This document shows, piece after piece, positions 32,672 to 43,803 of a stretch of 64,000 nucleotides of DNA. Position 1 is the stretch's first letter, and the number at the start of each line of letters is the position of its first letter. The position numbers and the translations under genes are program-made. Source of the DNA: Silene conica (Eukaryota; Streptophyta; Magnoliopsida; Caryophyllales; Caryophyllaceae). A model generated the notes under the pieces. It saw only the letters and a program-made list of their open reading frames with translations. It did no database searches and was not told the origin of the DNA. The stretch covers positions 44,722,772 through 44,786,771 of the forward strand of contig CM055314.2 of assembly GCA_029255685.2 (NCBI GenBank), in the 5' to 3' direction.

Positions 32672-35600
32672 ATGGAGAGGAGGCACTACCAAAAACAACA
32701 AGTATCAATGATGAACTATAAAATAGGATTTTGGAATGTGAGAGGAATAAACAATGTTGATAAACAAAAAGAAATTAGTTGTTTTTTGTATAATAAAGGT
32801 ATTAGTCTATATGGTTTACTGGAAACAAAAATCCAAGGAGATCGAATCAATAATGTGATGCAAATTATGTGTTCTGGATGGAGTGTCGCTACAAACAGTC
32901 ATCAACACCGAGGTGGTAGAGTTTGGATCATTTGGCAGCCCCATCATTTTGATGTTTGGATTCTCCAAACTCATGCTCAATTCATCCATGCCAAAGTCAT
33001 TGACAGAAGCACCCAGTGTATGTTTTATATTACCTTCATTTACGCTTTTAATGAGGGTCAAGAAAGGAAGGAATTGTGGGATCAAATGAGGAAGATAGCT
33101 ACTATGGTTCAAGGACCCTGGGCTATGGCAGGGGACTTTAACACAGTCAAGCACCCAGATGAAAGATTGAGAGGCAGCCCTAAGCCAGAGGATATGGATG
33201 ATTTTCTTCAATGTCTAAATGATTGTGATATCGATGATATAGCTGCTATTGGAGCCTACTACACTTGGAATAATAAACAGGATCCATTAACAAGGATCTA
33301 TAGTCGACTGGATAGATTCTTGATTAATGGATGTTGGGTTTCCACCATGCCAAACTATAGAGCACATTTCTACCCAGAAGGATTGTTTGACCATACCCCG
33401 TGTGTGGTAGCTGTGAATGACGAGGAGTGCCCTAGGAGAGCTCATTTTAAATTTTTCAATATGTGGGGTAAACATCCTGAATTTCACACCATTTTGGCCT
33501 ATGGCTGGCAATTGGACATTCAAGGCACCCCTATGTTCCGAATTGTGAAAAAACTGAAACAGTTGAAGTTTGAACTAAAAACTCTCAACAAAAAGTCCTA
33601 CTCTGATATTGAACTCCGTACTGTGCAATGCACTAATGCACTGACCAATATTCAGCTGCAATTGCAGCAAGATCCCACCAATGCTATTCTGATTAATGAG
33701 GAGAGGGACCTCTCTAACCAAGCCAGATTGTTATTAGATGCCCAATCTAGCTTCTTGCAGCAGAAGGCAAAACTCCACTGGTTGCAAGAGGGAGATGCTA
33801 ACACAGCTCACTTCCATAGAGCCATCAAGCATAGGAATCATTAGAATAAGGTTTGCCAAATTGCTGATATGAATGATGACCTACAAACCACTCAGGAAAA
33901 TATTCAAGGAGCTTTCCTGGAATTTTACCAACAGCTTCTTGGAAGCAGTAATAGTACGGAAAGGGTGAGGACTGATGTCATCCAACAAGGGCCGTGTTGC
34001 ACCCCAGCCCATGCAGCCATGTTGAATGCTCCTGTCACTGATGATGAAGTCAGAGAAACTGTTTTTTCCATACCCAATGACAAGGCCCCGGGGCCAGATG
34101 GGTACACTAGCAGGTTCTTCAAACAAGCATGGGAAGTGGTAGGACCAGATGTTTGTGAAGCAGTGAGGGATTTCTTCTGCACTGGGCATTTGCTACAACA
34201 GATTAATGCTACTACTCTAACTCTGATCCCCAAAGGAGATAGACCCCAGTCTGTGCAGCAATTCAGACCCATTGCATGTTGTAACATGTTATATAAAATC
34301 ATCTCAAAAGCAATATGCAATAGACTTGCTAGAATACTTCCAGATTTGATCAATGCAACTCAAGGGGCTTTTGTTCAAGATAGATCTATCGTGGAAAACA
34401 TCCTTATTTGTCAAGATATCTTTCACCAGTATAACAGGAAAAATGTCTCACCCCGATGCTTGATCAAAATTGATCTTCAGAAAGCTTATGATTCAGTTGA
34501 GTTGCAATATGTGGATGAACTACTGGGCAGAATGAACTTTCCTGCACAGTTCAGAAAGCTGATCATGGCATGTATTACCACCCCAAAATTCACCCTTGCT
34601 CTCAATGGCACTCATTTTGGCTACTTCTCTGGACATAGGGGACTGAGGCAGGGTGGTCCCATGTCACCCTTGTTGTTTACCCTATGTATGGAATACCTTA
34701 GTTGACTGATTCAATATGCTACTGTTAAATGGCCATTCAAATATCATCCTATGTGCAAGGCCCTTAAATTGACTCATCTTATCTTTTCCGATGATTTAAT
34801 GATGTTCTGCAAAGGAGAACCTCAATCCATCCTGCTGCTGGTCAGGACCCTATCAACCTTCTCTAGAACATCAGGGCTCAAGCTTAATTCAGCTAAATCA
34901 GCGATTTACTTCAATGGAATGCGTACTGATCTTAAGCATGACATCCTGCAAGTTACTGGCTTTACTGAAGGAGTCCCCCCTTTCACATATTTGGGCATCC
35001 CAATCCATACTAGGAAGCCTAACAAGCCGGAATGTGCCACAATTACTGAAAAAATGGTGAGCAGAATTCGCAGCCTGGGTGCCCGGAAACTGTCTTATGC
35101 AGGACGGGTGGTCCTCATAAATTTTGTGCTAAATACCCTCTACAGCTATTTGGCTACAACTTTCCTCCTCCCCAAAGGTGTTATCAAAAGAGTTGAAGCA
35201 ATTTGTCGAAATTTTCTTTGGGAAGGTAATTCTGAATTCACTCGAGTACCCCTAGTTGCTTGGGATAAGGTAACCAGACCAAAACATGAAGGAGGGTTAG
35301 GCATTAAACATGCTAGGTCCTGGAACCTTGCGGCAGTGGGTAAACTTGTCAATTGGATCTATGAACAACGAGATAAATTATGGATAAAATGGGTTAACAC
35401 AAACTACCTCAAAGGAACGGAATGGCATGATTACATCCCTCCCCTTGATGTGGCTTGGACATGGAGAATGATATGTAAAGTTAAGGAGAAGTTCAAGGCA
35501 TGTTATATCAATAATTCCTGGAGTATTACGGATACTACCTATACGATAGCTGCAGGGTACAAATGGTTAAGGGGCCCTCAAACCTCACCACCCTGGTATC

Positions 35601-36076
35601 CTGTAGTATGGAGTAAATAGAATATCTCCAAGCATGCCATGATCACCTGGTTGCTGTGCCATGATGGAGTCAAAACCAGGGAGAAACTATTTCAGTACGG
35701 GTGCAGTGATGTTGATACTTGCTGTCTGTGTGGCATTGACACTGAGACAGTGGTTCACCTAATGCAGGCTTGTGCTTACAGTTCCAGAATAAAACAGGAG
35801 TTACGAGACTGGAGTGGCAGTGAGTTACCCCATTTCCCTGAGGTGCAGTGGAGCAGCCAGGACAAGAGGGATAGAGGCATTCAGGCCCTCATTTTTACAG
35901 TGTTCTGTCACACAATTTGGATGAAACGGAACAAGGCCAGACTGGAGAATGTACTCATGCGTCCAGAAACAGTTGTGAAGGAGATTCAGACAATGGTGAA
36001 GATGAAAGTAAAGGCTACTATGCAATACTTATACTGCCCAGAAGACAATAGTGTTCTTGATCACATTATGATGTAA
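32672..36076 (+). pseudogene. LINE ORF2 (endonuclease, reverse transcriptase, zf-RVT)
   Basis: One frame of 1134 codons is interrupted by three stops: TAG 33842-33844, TGA 34703-34705 and TAG 35618-35620. An APE-type endonuclease comes first (FWNVRGINN, LLETKI, MAGDFNTV, YSRLDRFLIN, FDHTPCVV). The RT follows: NDKAPGPDGYTSRFFK, LIPKGDRP, FRPIACCN, IKIDLQKAYDSV, GLRQGGPMSPLLF and a catalytic LIFSDDLMMF, where Ser precedes the DD pair. A zinc-binding zf-RVT segment (CCLCGIDTETVVHLMQAC) ends the protein. No frameshift is needed. It nicks DNA and primes reverse transcription at the target. Confidence 0.93.
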
Positions 36077-36653
36077 TGCTTACTAGGCTTGTCTAGTAAC
36101 ATGGTTTTTTGCTCTTCTCTGTACATGTTTTCAAGTTGATATATATACTACTCACATTTACACCAAAAAAAAAATATATAATACGCATAACGAGACCGTA
36201 TCAATTATTACTTAGCAGCAATTTAATTAAGTAAAGAATTATGTAAATAATCACTAACAACTAACTAACGATACTTGTCACATATGTATTACAATTATGG
36301 AGATACGAACTTTATTATTAAAATTACAAAACGTGAAAACTTAACCCACGAGTATACATATGAAATTCAATTACTTACGACTCAAGTACCCATAAGAAAA
36401 CAACAATTACTTAATAATAATACTACTAATACTAACCATAATATTAATAATAATCATAATACATATAATATTAATAACAATAATACCCAAACAAAGACAA
36501 CAACAATGAATACTAATAATATAATACTAACATAATAATAATAATATCATGTTGAGAAACCACAACAATAACAACCCAATTGTAATAATATAGTAATAAT
36601 AATATCTAAAATAATAATAACAACATAACAATAACAATAATAATAATAATAAT

Positions 36654-38730
36654 TTTATGTGTGATAACCTTCTGATTTAGCTTTCTAATGCCTTTGGTTT
36701 CATGTTAATACGAATTATATTTTGCGAGAAATAAACATTTTAGTTGACAGTGGTCTGTTTTGACCCATGTTTTTGCAAAGGAAATAATTTGAAACGTGAT
36801 TATTGTTTGTGCACAGTTCCAAGTCCACTGTTTAGAATATTCATTCATGTTTTCAAAATGATAAGCCACGTAAAATCGTTACGGGTCGTTATTTACTTAT
36901 GATTTTTGGAAGTTGCTGCGTGATATATGATTGTTGAAATGATAAAGTTTTATATTAAAAGTTGAATCAAATATGAATTTTGTGATGTAACCATGTAATA
37001 CTCTGTTATGTCATTAGTATCATGAACAGTAGGCATATGATATGAATATGAACGCTATTATATGATAATGTAACCTTGTCATTTCGTTGAGCTTTATATA
37101 AAGTAGTTCCAATTATACGGACGCTATTGCTTTTATTGCTATGACCCCAAAATAATTATGTGGTGTTCATTTGTATTCTTAAAATCATGTTCATCGGAGA
37201 AGAGCCTGGACACGTGGTAGAATAAATTTAACTGGTAAAATCATTAGCATGATATAACAATCTAATTGTTATACGTAAGTGTGAGTATTGTGAACAATGT
37301 GCATCTTGTTGATGTTCTTTCATATATTAATGGTATATCTTTGTCTAGTTTCCTGCGATTCTAATCTTTATAGATTCTTCATGTATATTGTTATGCCACA
37401 AAGTGATTTGCATATTACTGTGTTTAAAATCTGATCACAATATGTTGAATCATTAATTGGTTAACATGTGAATTATGTGAGTGCTAGTCTTGTGAATTCG
37501 TTTTATTTTATCGCTAACTTTCAGAATTCATGAGTTACAATTTACAGTAATAATCTTTTAGTAAAGAAGAGTCAGAATGTCACCGTGTAGTCTTGCTTTC
37601 GAACTGTAGCTTTGTAAAACTTTCATTTGATTCGTGTTTATAAATTGCCACTAGTTACAACTTCATTGTTTCGAAAGTTTCAAAATGTTTTCAAAATGAT
37701 AATCCATGATAAAGCTTGATATTTTGATAATTGTAATGATTGTTTTGCAACATGACAATTCAGTAGCTACGTGTGATGAAATCCTGCCTGAATACTAAAT
37801 TGTTCCACATTATATGAACCTTCTTGTTTTGTCGAAGTATAAAGAGTTCATCATAAATGAAATGTTTAATTAACTGCGATTTTGCAAGTTATATTTATTA
37901 CTAGTGTTATGTTAAATGATGTAACGTGAGTAGATGAAAAATGTACCTGATTTATTCTAACTTATTTATACCTAGGGATGTTAAGCTATCTTGTTAGACC
38001 GTAATCAGTATTTATCTCGTGAAATATGTCGTTACTCCGTATTTGATTTCGTTATTTAAATTTGCTTATTGTCATTCTCTAAACCTTATGTGCAGAAAAA
38101 TGAATTTTACTTCTATAATATGAAATGTTTTAATTTGTCAAGTATGAACTACGAGGTAGCTGTTCGTCTACGTTGACGTAAATGTGTTAATTTTGTCTCA
38201 AAATTGTCAAGGGTATATGAGTGTTAGTTACGTTGATTTTGACTGCGTGGCATGAAGTTGATAGGTATGTTTTGTAACTTTAAAAGCCGGATGGTAGTTG
38301 CCAAGTATAGAGTAATCAATTTATCGGATGATTTGTGTCTATTGTTTCGGTGATCTTCTTGAGCATTGGATATGGAATTTTATAATGGGGTTACGGGGAC
38401 GTAACCATGTTTTAAGAAGGATAGGATTGTAAAATCTTCATGATTTATGATATGGCTAATTGGTATGTCGTGATTGTTTAGCGGAGATTGACTGTACTTG
38501 AAAATCCTGATTACTTCTGTTATGCATTACATTGTGATTTGGGAAGTATCTTTTAACTTAGTTATACGTTAAACTTTGGGGACAAAGTTTTCTTAAGGAC
38601 GGTAGAATGTGACAACTCGTGTTTTGAAGTACTTTTATTAGTATTTGATGTTATGCGTTGACCAGTTTGTTGACCATGGGATCGTGAACTTCGGGACGAA
38701 GTTCCTTTTAAGGAGGGAAGACTGTAATAC
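36654..38730 (+). other. Non-coding Ty3-derived DNA inside the composite
   Basis: The stretch is AT-rich with no ORF of note. Blocks such as AGCTTTCTAATGCC near 36680 resemble Tekay-type LTR or untranslated sequence. The right end has two PPT-like stretches, TTCTTAAGGACGGTAGAA before 38609 and TTTTAAGGAGGGAAGAC before 38731, each just upstream of an LTR-start-like TGT. I see nothing else in it. Confidence 0.5.
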
Positions 38731-39060
38731 TCCGTATTTTGTTGTATTTTATATTAATATCTAATAATTATTTTTGACGTGTTGATAATTATTTGAACGT
38801 TTGTATTCGACAATTTAATTACCAAATAAGTGTTTATAGTTTATATGTTGTGTTAAGGGGTCGAGTCTACAAGTTAGTAGTAAAACCGTGTTTAAGTGAA
38901 GACTGTGATGCTCCGTATTTCTTGGTATTATATTTTATATTTAATTGTTAGGCCAACGTGTTTATAGTTATTTAAACGCTCGTAATCGATAATTAAATTT
39001 ATTGAATGAGTGTTATACGTGTTACGGGGTCGAGTATGCGAATGAGTAATAAACCGTGTT
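38609..39060 (+). repeat. Three successive LTR-start-like units
   Basis: Units begin at 38609 (TGTGACAACTCGTG), 38731 (TGTAATACTCCGTATTTTG) and 38906 (TGTGATGCTCCGTATTTCTTG). Units two and three share an AATT(A/G)TT...CGTGTT(G/T)ATA...TTATTT(G/A)AACG layout over ~150 bp. All three follow short GA-rich stretches. They may reflect tandem duplication of a PPT/LTR junction. Confidence 0.6.
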
Positions 39061-40187
39061 TAAGTGGTGTAAATTGGGCATGGGAATGCGTGCAAGGGTG
39101 ACAGCCCAATAACTTGACCTTAACACAAATAACAAACACCACAACAACCCTCTCCATGTCGCCATATCTAACCCTTTCCCTAACCCTAATCTAAACCTAT
39201 CGACAACCAAGTTCTGACAATATATCGCAGCCGCCACTTCAAGGTTCAAGGAGGAGGGGTTTCACGGTGGTCAGGGGTGGTCCACGGTGGTTTGTTTACA
39301 CCAGAAAGTAGGTACACACATCACAGTTTCTTTTTCCTTCTGTTTCTGTCAGTTTTGATTCGTAATTATAATCATGTAATTCGTGTTATAGGTTCTTGTC
39401 TTTGCATAAAACTAATCTATGGCGTGTGGTAATCATGTTTCGACCAGAGTAATGTTTTTTTTTAACAACCTAAGGCCGTCATATAGGGTGGTTCATCGCT
39501 GATATCAGACCACTGCTTTTCGTTTTCAGAACAGAGTCTTTTAAGCGTGAATGTTCGATTGTAATTCGACTAAGTTCCTGTTTGCGGTGGTTCTGAGTGT
39601 TTTTGTTTTGAGATAGTAGGTGGTCAGGAGATTCATTTGGTGGTGAGTCGTGGTTGAAACCACCATGAGTTCGTTCAGAAAGTAGCGTTTGAAATAGCAA
39701 TGCAGAAACAGGGATGCGTGGTATACGAGTTTTATATGACGGTTTTGGGTAGTTTAGGAGGGTCGACGCCGGGTGTTGGTCACCAAGGGGTTGAGGGTGA
39801 TGCCAGGTGTTGAGAGGGGTGTTTGGTTGTGGTGGTAGTGGTGTTAGAAGGTGCTGAGGGACGTTTTTACAGAAGGACAAACACCGTTGTTGCAGCGAGT
39901 GGGTATGTGACCAGGGGGTGTTGGGGTTGGTTTCGAAGGCTGGTTGAGGCAACCCAGGAGTCGTGGTTAGAGTATGGGGATGCGTCTTAGTGCAGGGGAG
40001 AGCATGAAACCTCGGGTGGTAGCGTGTGGTGGCCTGAGTCGCGTTGGTGAAACCGTGATATAAGGGTGCGTGGGTGAGCTAAAGGAATAAAAGGGGACTG
40101 GTTTTAGTGTGTTGTTGGCTGTGGGTTTCGAACCCAGAACCTTAAGGGGAGGGGCTGTTTTGTGTGTTCTTATTGTTGTTAATATTC

Positions 40188-40188
<1 letters not shown>

Positions 40189-40225
<37 letters not shown>

Positions 40226-41543
40226 TTTTATTATAAACCGGGATATTTTATTAAAAATAAAGGAGTAATTACATGAAATTTGTGGGCACCCAAGAAACCA
40301 GCTGGGCGCCCACTCCCTTAGCAATAGCAAAACTAAGGCGAGAAAAAATAAATGCAGTAGTCCGCGAGCCGGCATCCTGGGACACAGAAAACTTATGTAT
40401 CCGCTTAAGCAAGGAAACCGCATCTTCCCCTAATTCCCCCAAAGAAGAGAAGGAGAAAGGCAAGAAGCCATAACCATGCCTCGCGCACAAGTCCCTGTAC
40501 TTGGCGCACTTCCTCCGAGCAGCATCAACCACCACCCCTCCAGGAACAAAATCAGCCATGCCCGACTGTGTCAAAGGTGAGGACCCTACCAAATCCACAC
40601 AAACATCGCGTCCCCGGTCCCAAGAATAGAGCAGCAAATCAGCAGGCCGCAAAGGCCTATCCACCCCATCGAGCAACCCTATATCCACCTCCCGACCCGT
40701 AGAGATCCCCGACCGGTAGCAAATATCCATAAGAGTATCACGAACAAGGTTATGCCGATGTTTGACACCAACAGCACTAACGCAAGAGACAGCGTGATCC
40801 CCGAAGATATCTCCATCAAAAACCCGCGAGCAAGCCGAACAAGGCAAGGACACCGGAAACAGCGGAACACCCAAACGATAGCTGAGAACGCACCGGTAGG
40901 TCCTACTGTTCATAGTCTGCCCCAACCCAGAAATAGGGATAACCCTCAACCAATCAGAAGAGCAACCTCCCAGCTGGGACTTCCAAAGCGCAACCTGACG
41001 AGGGGTCAAAGAGAAAACCGACTCCGCTGAAGCAACAACCCACGTGAAATAAACATCTGCCAATTTCTTCATAAGTTTGGTGGCAGCGATCTCACTAGGG
41101 TTGCGCAGAAAATCAGTACCCGAAACCGAAGCAAAAGCATCCAAAGCTGACTGAAAAGATGGTCCGGGATCATGGATACCTGAGAGCCGAAGGAGCCTAT
41201 TCTGCAGATCCGCAGACTGCAAACGAGAAGCTAGAAAAGCATAGTGCAGAACGTCTTGGGCTGCAAACACACCAAGCCCACCAAAGGAGAAGGGGAGGGT
41301 GGCAAGCCGCCATTGCCAGTCACCAAAACCCGGTCCGGAAGCAGTGACAATACGCTCTAGATGAGAACGCAAAGCCGCGTCAAAAATAGGCGCAGCGGTC
41401 CCAAATGCATCAGGGGAACAAGTACGCAAAGCGAAGTAAAGCTTCGATCACCTTTACATGCCCGAAGCAAAAGAAGCTCACACTGCGGATCATCAATCAG
41501 AGAGACGGAGTCCATGAGCCCAATAGTCCGTGTCACTCTCCCC
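40189..41543 (-). mobile_element. 5'-truncated LINE with a triplet-repeat tail
   Basis: The coding remnant on the minus strand ends at 40269. A short 3' untranslated region and a tail of about a dozen AAT triplets (40189-40224) follow instead of poly(A), as in RTE-like LINEs. The 5' side is truncated at 41543, where an ATT-rich tract of the host LTR starts, so the exact TSD is masked by the repeat. Confidence 0.75.
40269..41543 (-). pseudogene. LINE ORF2 C-terminus with restriction-like endonuclease signature
   Basis: A 386-residue frame (41429-40269) is preceded by a short segment in another frame (41543-41430, ending PQCELLLLRACKG), so a frameshift lies near 41430. The region downstream of the RT has WQWRLATLPFSFGGLG and LHYAFLASRLQSA. 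A cysteine-histidine cluster (C-S-A-C ... GDHAVSC) and KHRHNLVRDTL follow, then RPADLLLYSWD-x3-DVCVDLVGS. The last blocks match the CCHC plus R/K-PD...D pattern of restriction-like endonucleases in site-specific non-LTR elements. The RT itself is missing. The clade is uncertain. Confidence 0.75.
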
Positions 41544-42974
41544 ATTATTATTATTATTGTTATTGTTATGTTGTTATTATTATTTTAGATATTATTATTA
41601 TTACTATATTATTACAATTGGGTTGTTATTGTTGTGGTTTCTCAACATGATATTATTCTTATTATGTTAGTATTATATTATTAGTATCCATTGTTGTTGT
41701 CTTTGTTTGGTGATTATTGTTATTAATATTATATGTATTATGATTATTATTAATATTATGGTTAGTATTAGTAGTATTATTATTAAGTAATTGTTGTTTT
41801 CTTATGGGTACTTGAGTCGTAAGTAATTGAATTTCATATGTATACTCGTGGGTTAAGTTTTCACGTTTTGTAATTTTAATAATAAAGTTTGTATCTCCAT
41901 AATTGTAATACGTATGTGACAAGTATCGTTAGTTAGTTGTTGGTGATTATTTACATAATTCTTTACTTAATTAAATTGCTGCTAAGTAATAATTGATACG
42001 GTCTCGTTATGCGTATTATATTATTTAAATGGTTAATTTAAATAATAGATATATTATATTAATTTGCGTTATTGTATTAGTTAGTGATTGAGTATATTAT
42101 TTTATTAGGTGTCGAGTATGTGATGAAGTAATGCTACTGATTGGATGTTAGCTGCGTGATGGATTATATTGCTATCCAGGTAGGATACACTAGCACTATA
42201 CTCTATGATGTGTTATGAATGAGTGTTAAATTGTGTGTTATGGATGTTGAGCATGATTGATATAATAATGATATTGGTTGGATTGAGTGTTGATTATTAT
42301 TAGTGGCATGAGCATTGCATTGTTTAATAGCATGATTGATTAAGAGTATTATTGCATTTATGAGCATGGCATATGCATTGGTTACTGAGAAAGATGTGAA
42401 TCAGATGTTGCTCTGGTATAAAGCCCAGGGTGGTTCTGCAGACCAGGCCTGGTGTCTTATCAGCTATTGAGCTGGTGTTCGGCGACGGCCAATTATAGTC
42501 AGCCGGGAGGTTCGGTATGGCTCGGTGTTAGGGGTTTGAGATTGAGATTGTGAATGAGCTCGAGCATATCATGGCATTTGCATATCATTTATCTGTTGCA
42601 TTATAATTATTGTGTTATCCTACTCAACCGCGAGGTTGACAGTGTATTCGTGTACACCTACGATGATCCGGAATGGGGAGTAGATTCTACAGGTCAGAGA
42701 CAGATGAGCTAGGAGCTGGGGCAGGAATGTGAGATGCATACTTTGGACCGACCTAGAATTATATCACATCTAGAGTAGTCATTAATTGTACTTTCTTTTC
42801 CGCTGAGCAGCAATTGTAATAACAAAAGTTTAAATTTTATCAGTTTGTATTTAAAGTACTTTGGTTTGTTTTACTTTGTTATTCACTACCTCGGACATTC
42901 CGAGATGGTAACAGCTCTGTTTATTGAGAATGTCTTGCTAAAGGCTCTTAAATAAATGGGGGTGTTACATCATG

Positions 42975-43803
42975 GCATACATGATCGATCCTATAGCTGA
43001 CGCGTAAGGAATGCCACTCATGCGCTCGAGCTCTTCCGGTGTCTTAGGTGTCTGAGTCTTACTCAAATGCACCCCCGAGATCATCGGAAGTAACCCCTTT
43101 TTGGAGTTGGTCATGTTGAATCTGTCAAGAATCTTATCTATATAAGACTTCTGACTCAGTGATAACATCCGTCTTGATCTATCTCTATAGATACGGATCC
43201 CCAATATACATTGTGCCTCACCCAGATCTTTCATCTGAAAATGGTTCTTTAACCATACTTTAACCGAAGATAAGAGAGAGATGTCATTTCCGATCAAGAG
43301 TATATCGTCGACATACAACACCAGAAAGACGATCTTGCTCCCACTCGACTTGATATATAAGCATGGTTCTTCGACTGATCGAATAAAACCATTCCTTTTC
43401 ATCACTTGGTCGAAGCGATGATTCCAACTCCTAGATCCTTGCTTAAGTCCATAAATGGAACGCTTAAACTTGCACACTTTCTTAGGATTTTTAGGATCTG
43501 TGGAACCTTCGGGTTGTACCATGTACAAGTCCTCCTCCAAATAACCGTTTAAGAAGGCGGTTTTCACATCCATTTGCCATATTTCATAGTCATGAAATGC
43601 AACAATCGCTAAGATAATCCGAATGGAACGCAGCATGACTACGGGTGCAAAAATCTCATCATAGTGCAACCCTTGCACTTGAGTGAAACCTTTTGCCACT
43701 AGTCGTGCCTTATAGGTGTCTGGTGTCCCTCGATGGAGCACTTTATCTTATAAAGCCATTTGCACTGAAGAGGTCGTACCTTATCAGGCAAATTAACCAA
43801 CTC
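42975..43803 (-). pseudogene. Copia C4 reverse transcriptase
   Basis: The open frame from 43741 contains YKARLVAKGFTQVQGLHYDEIFAPVV, WQMDVKTAFLNGYLEEDLYMVQPEG, SIYGLKQGSRSWN, the catalytic LVLYVDDILLIGND and IPYASAIGSIMYAM, where the composite insertion cuts it. The N-terminal part near 43742-43803 is in another frame and preceded by a TGA in place of a Trp codon. The domain matches C2 closely. Together with 29452-30100 it makes up the RT-RNase H module. Confidence 0.9.

Larger units (their letters stand above)
31426..36175 (+). mobile_element. L1-type LINE, near full length, 15-bp TSD
   Basis: The duplication ATATAATACGCATAA is at 31411-31425 and 36176-36190; the empty site exists once in the other LTR copy near 42005-42020. 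The element starts with a ~44-bp 5' leader, encodes ORF1 and ORF2 and ends with a short 3' untranslated region and an A-rich tail (36165-36174). Both ORFs are intact apart from in-frame stop codons, so it is a fairly young but dead copy. Confidence 0.93.
30463..36653 (-). repeat. Tekay-like LTR, 3' part, minus orientation, split by a LINE
   Basis: 30463-31425 plus 36176-36653 (about 1.43 kb) are the inverted counterpart of 41544-42969, with roughly 98 percent identity by eye over the stretches compared. The terminus is TGTTACA next to the PBS at 30462. The inner part is rich in (AAT)n and AAC triplets. The homology ends at the triplet repeat near 36653. Confidence 0.85.
30101..42969. mobile_element. 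Composite retroelement with inverted LTRs, TSD TCATG
   Basis: The unit is flanked by TCATG (30096-30100 and 42970-42974) and restores a continuous copia pol frame when removed. From left to right it holds a TRIM-like 3' LTR and internal region (30101-30462, minus) and the 3' part of a Tekay-like LTR in minus orientation (30463-36653, itself hit by a LINE). Then come ~2 kb of non-coding DNA and a Tekay-like LTR in plus orientation ending at 42969. The two LTR copies are thus inverted, not direct. Both outer ends are TG...CA compatible. The mode of origin is unclear. Confidence 0.7.
38731..42969 (+). repeat. Tekay-like LTR, plus orientation, split by a truncated LINE
   Basis: The LTR starts after a strong PPT at 38731 and ends AAATGGGGGTGTTACA at 42969, next to the TCATG duplication. 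Without the LINE (40189-41543) it is about 2.9 kb, in line with the long LTRs of this lineage. The last 1.43 kb are inverted at 30463-36653. A G-rich stretch at 39250-40140 has no convincing gene. Confidence 0.75.

Noticed and set aside
36400..36660. AAT/AAC triplet-rich ORF (Asn/Thr repeats, 36275-36535) and its inverse at 41662-41922
   Set aside because: These are microsatellite-like parts of the inverted LTRs. The Asn-rich translation is a by-product of the triplets.
39479..40200. Minus-strand ORFs in a GC-richer stretch (for example 39479-39952), possible host gene exon
   Set aside because: No recognisable domain, splice pattern or codon signal. It lies between an LTR start and a LINE tail inside the LTR, so it is most likely LTR sequence.
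30463..42969. DNA transposon with 1.4-kb terminal inverted repeats
   Set aside because: The bases flanking 30463 and 42969 are not a duplication, while TCATG flanks 30101 and 42969. The repeats carry a PBS and PPT-type context of LTRs, not a transposase.
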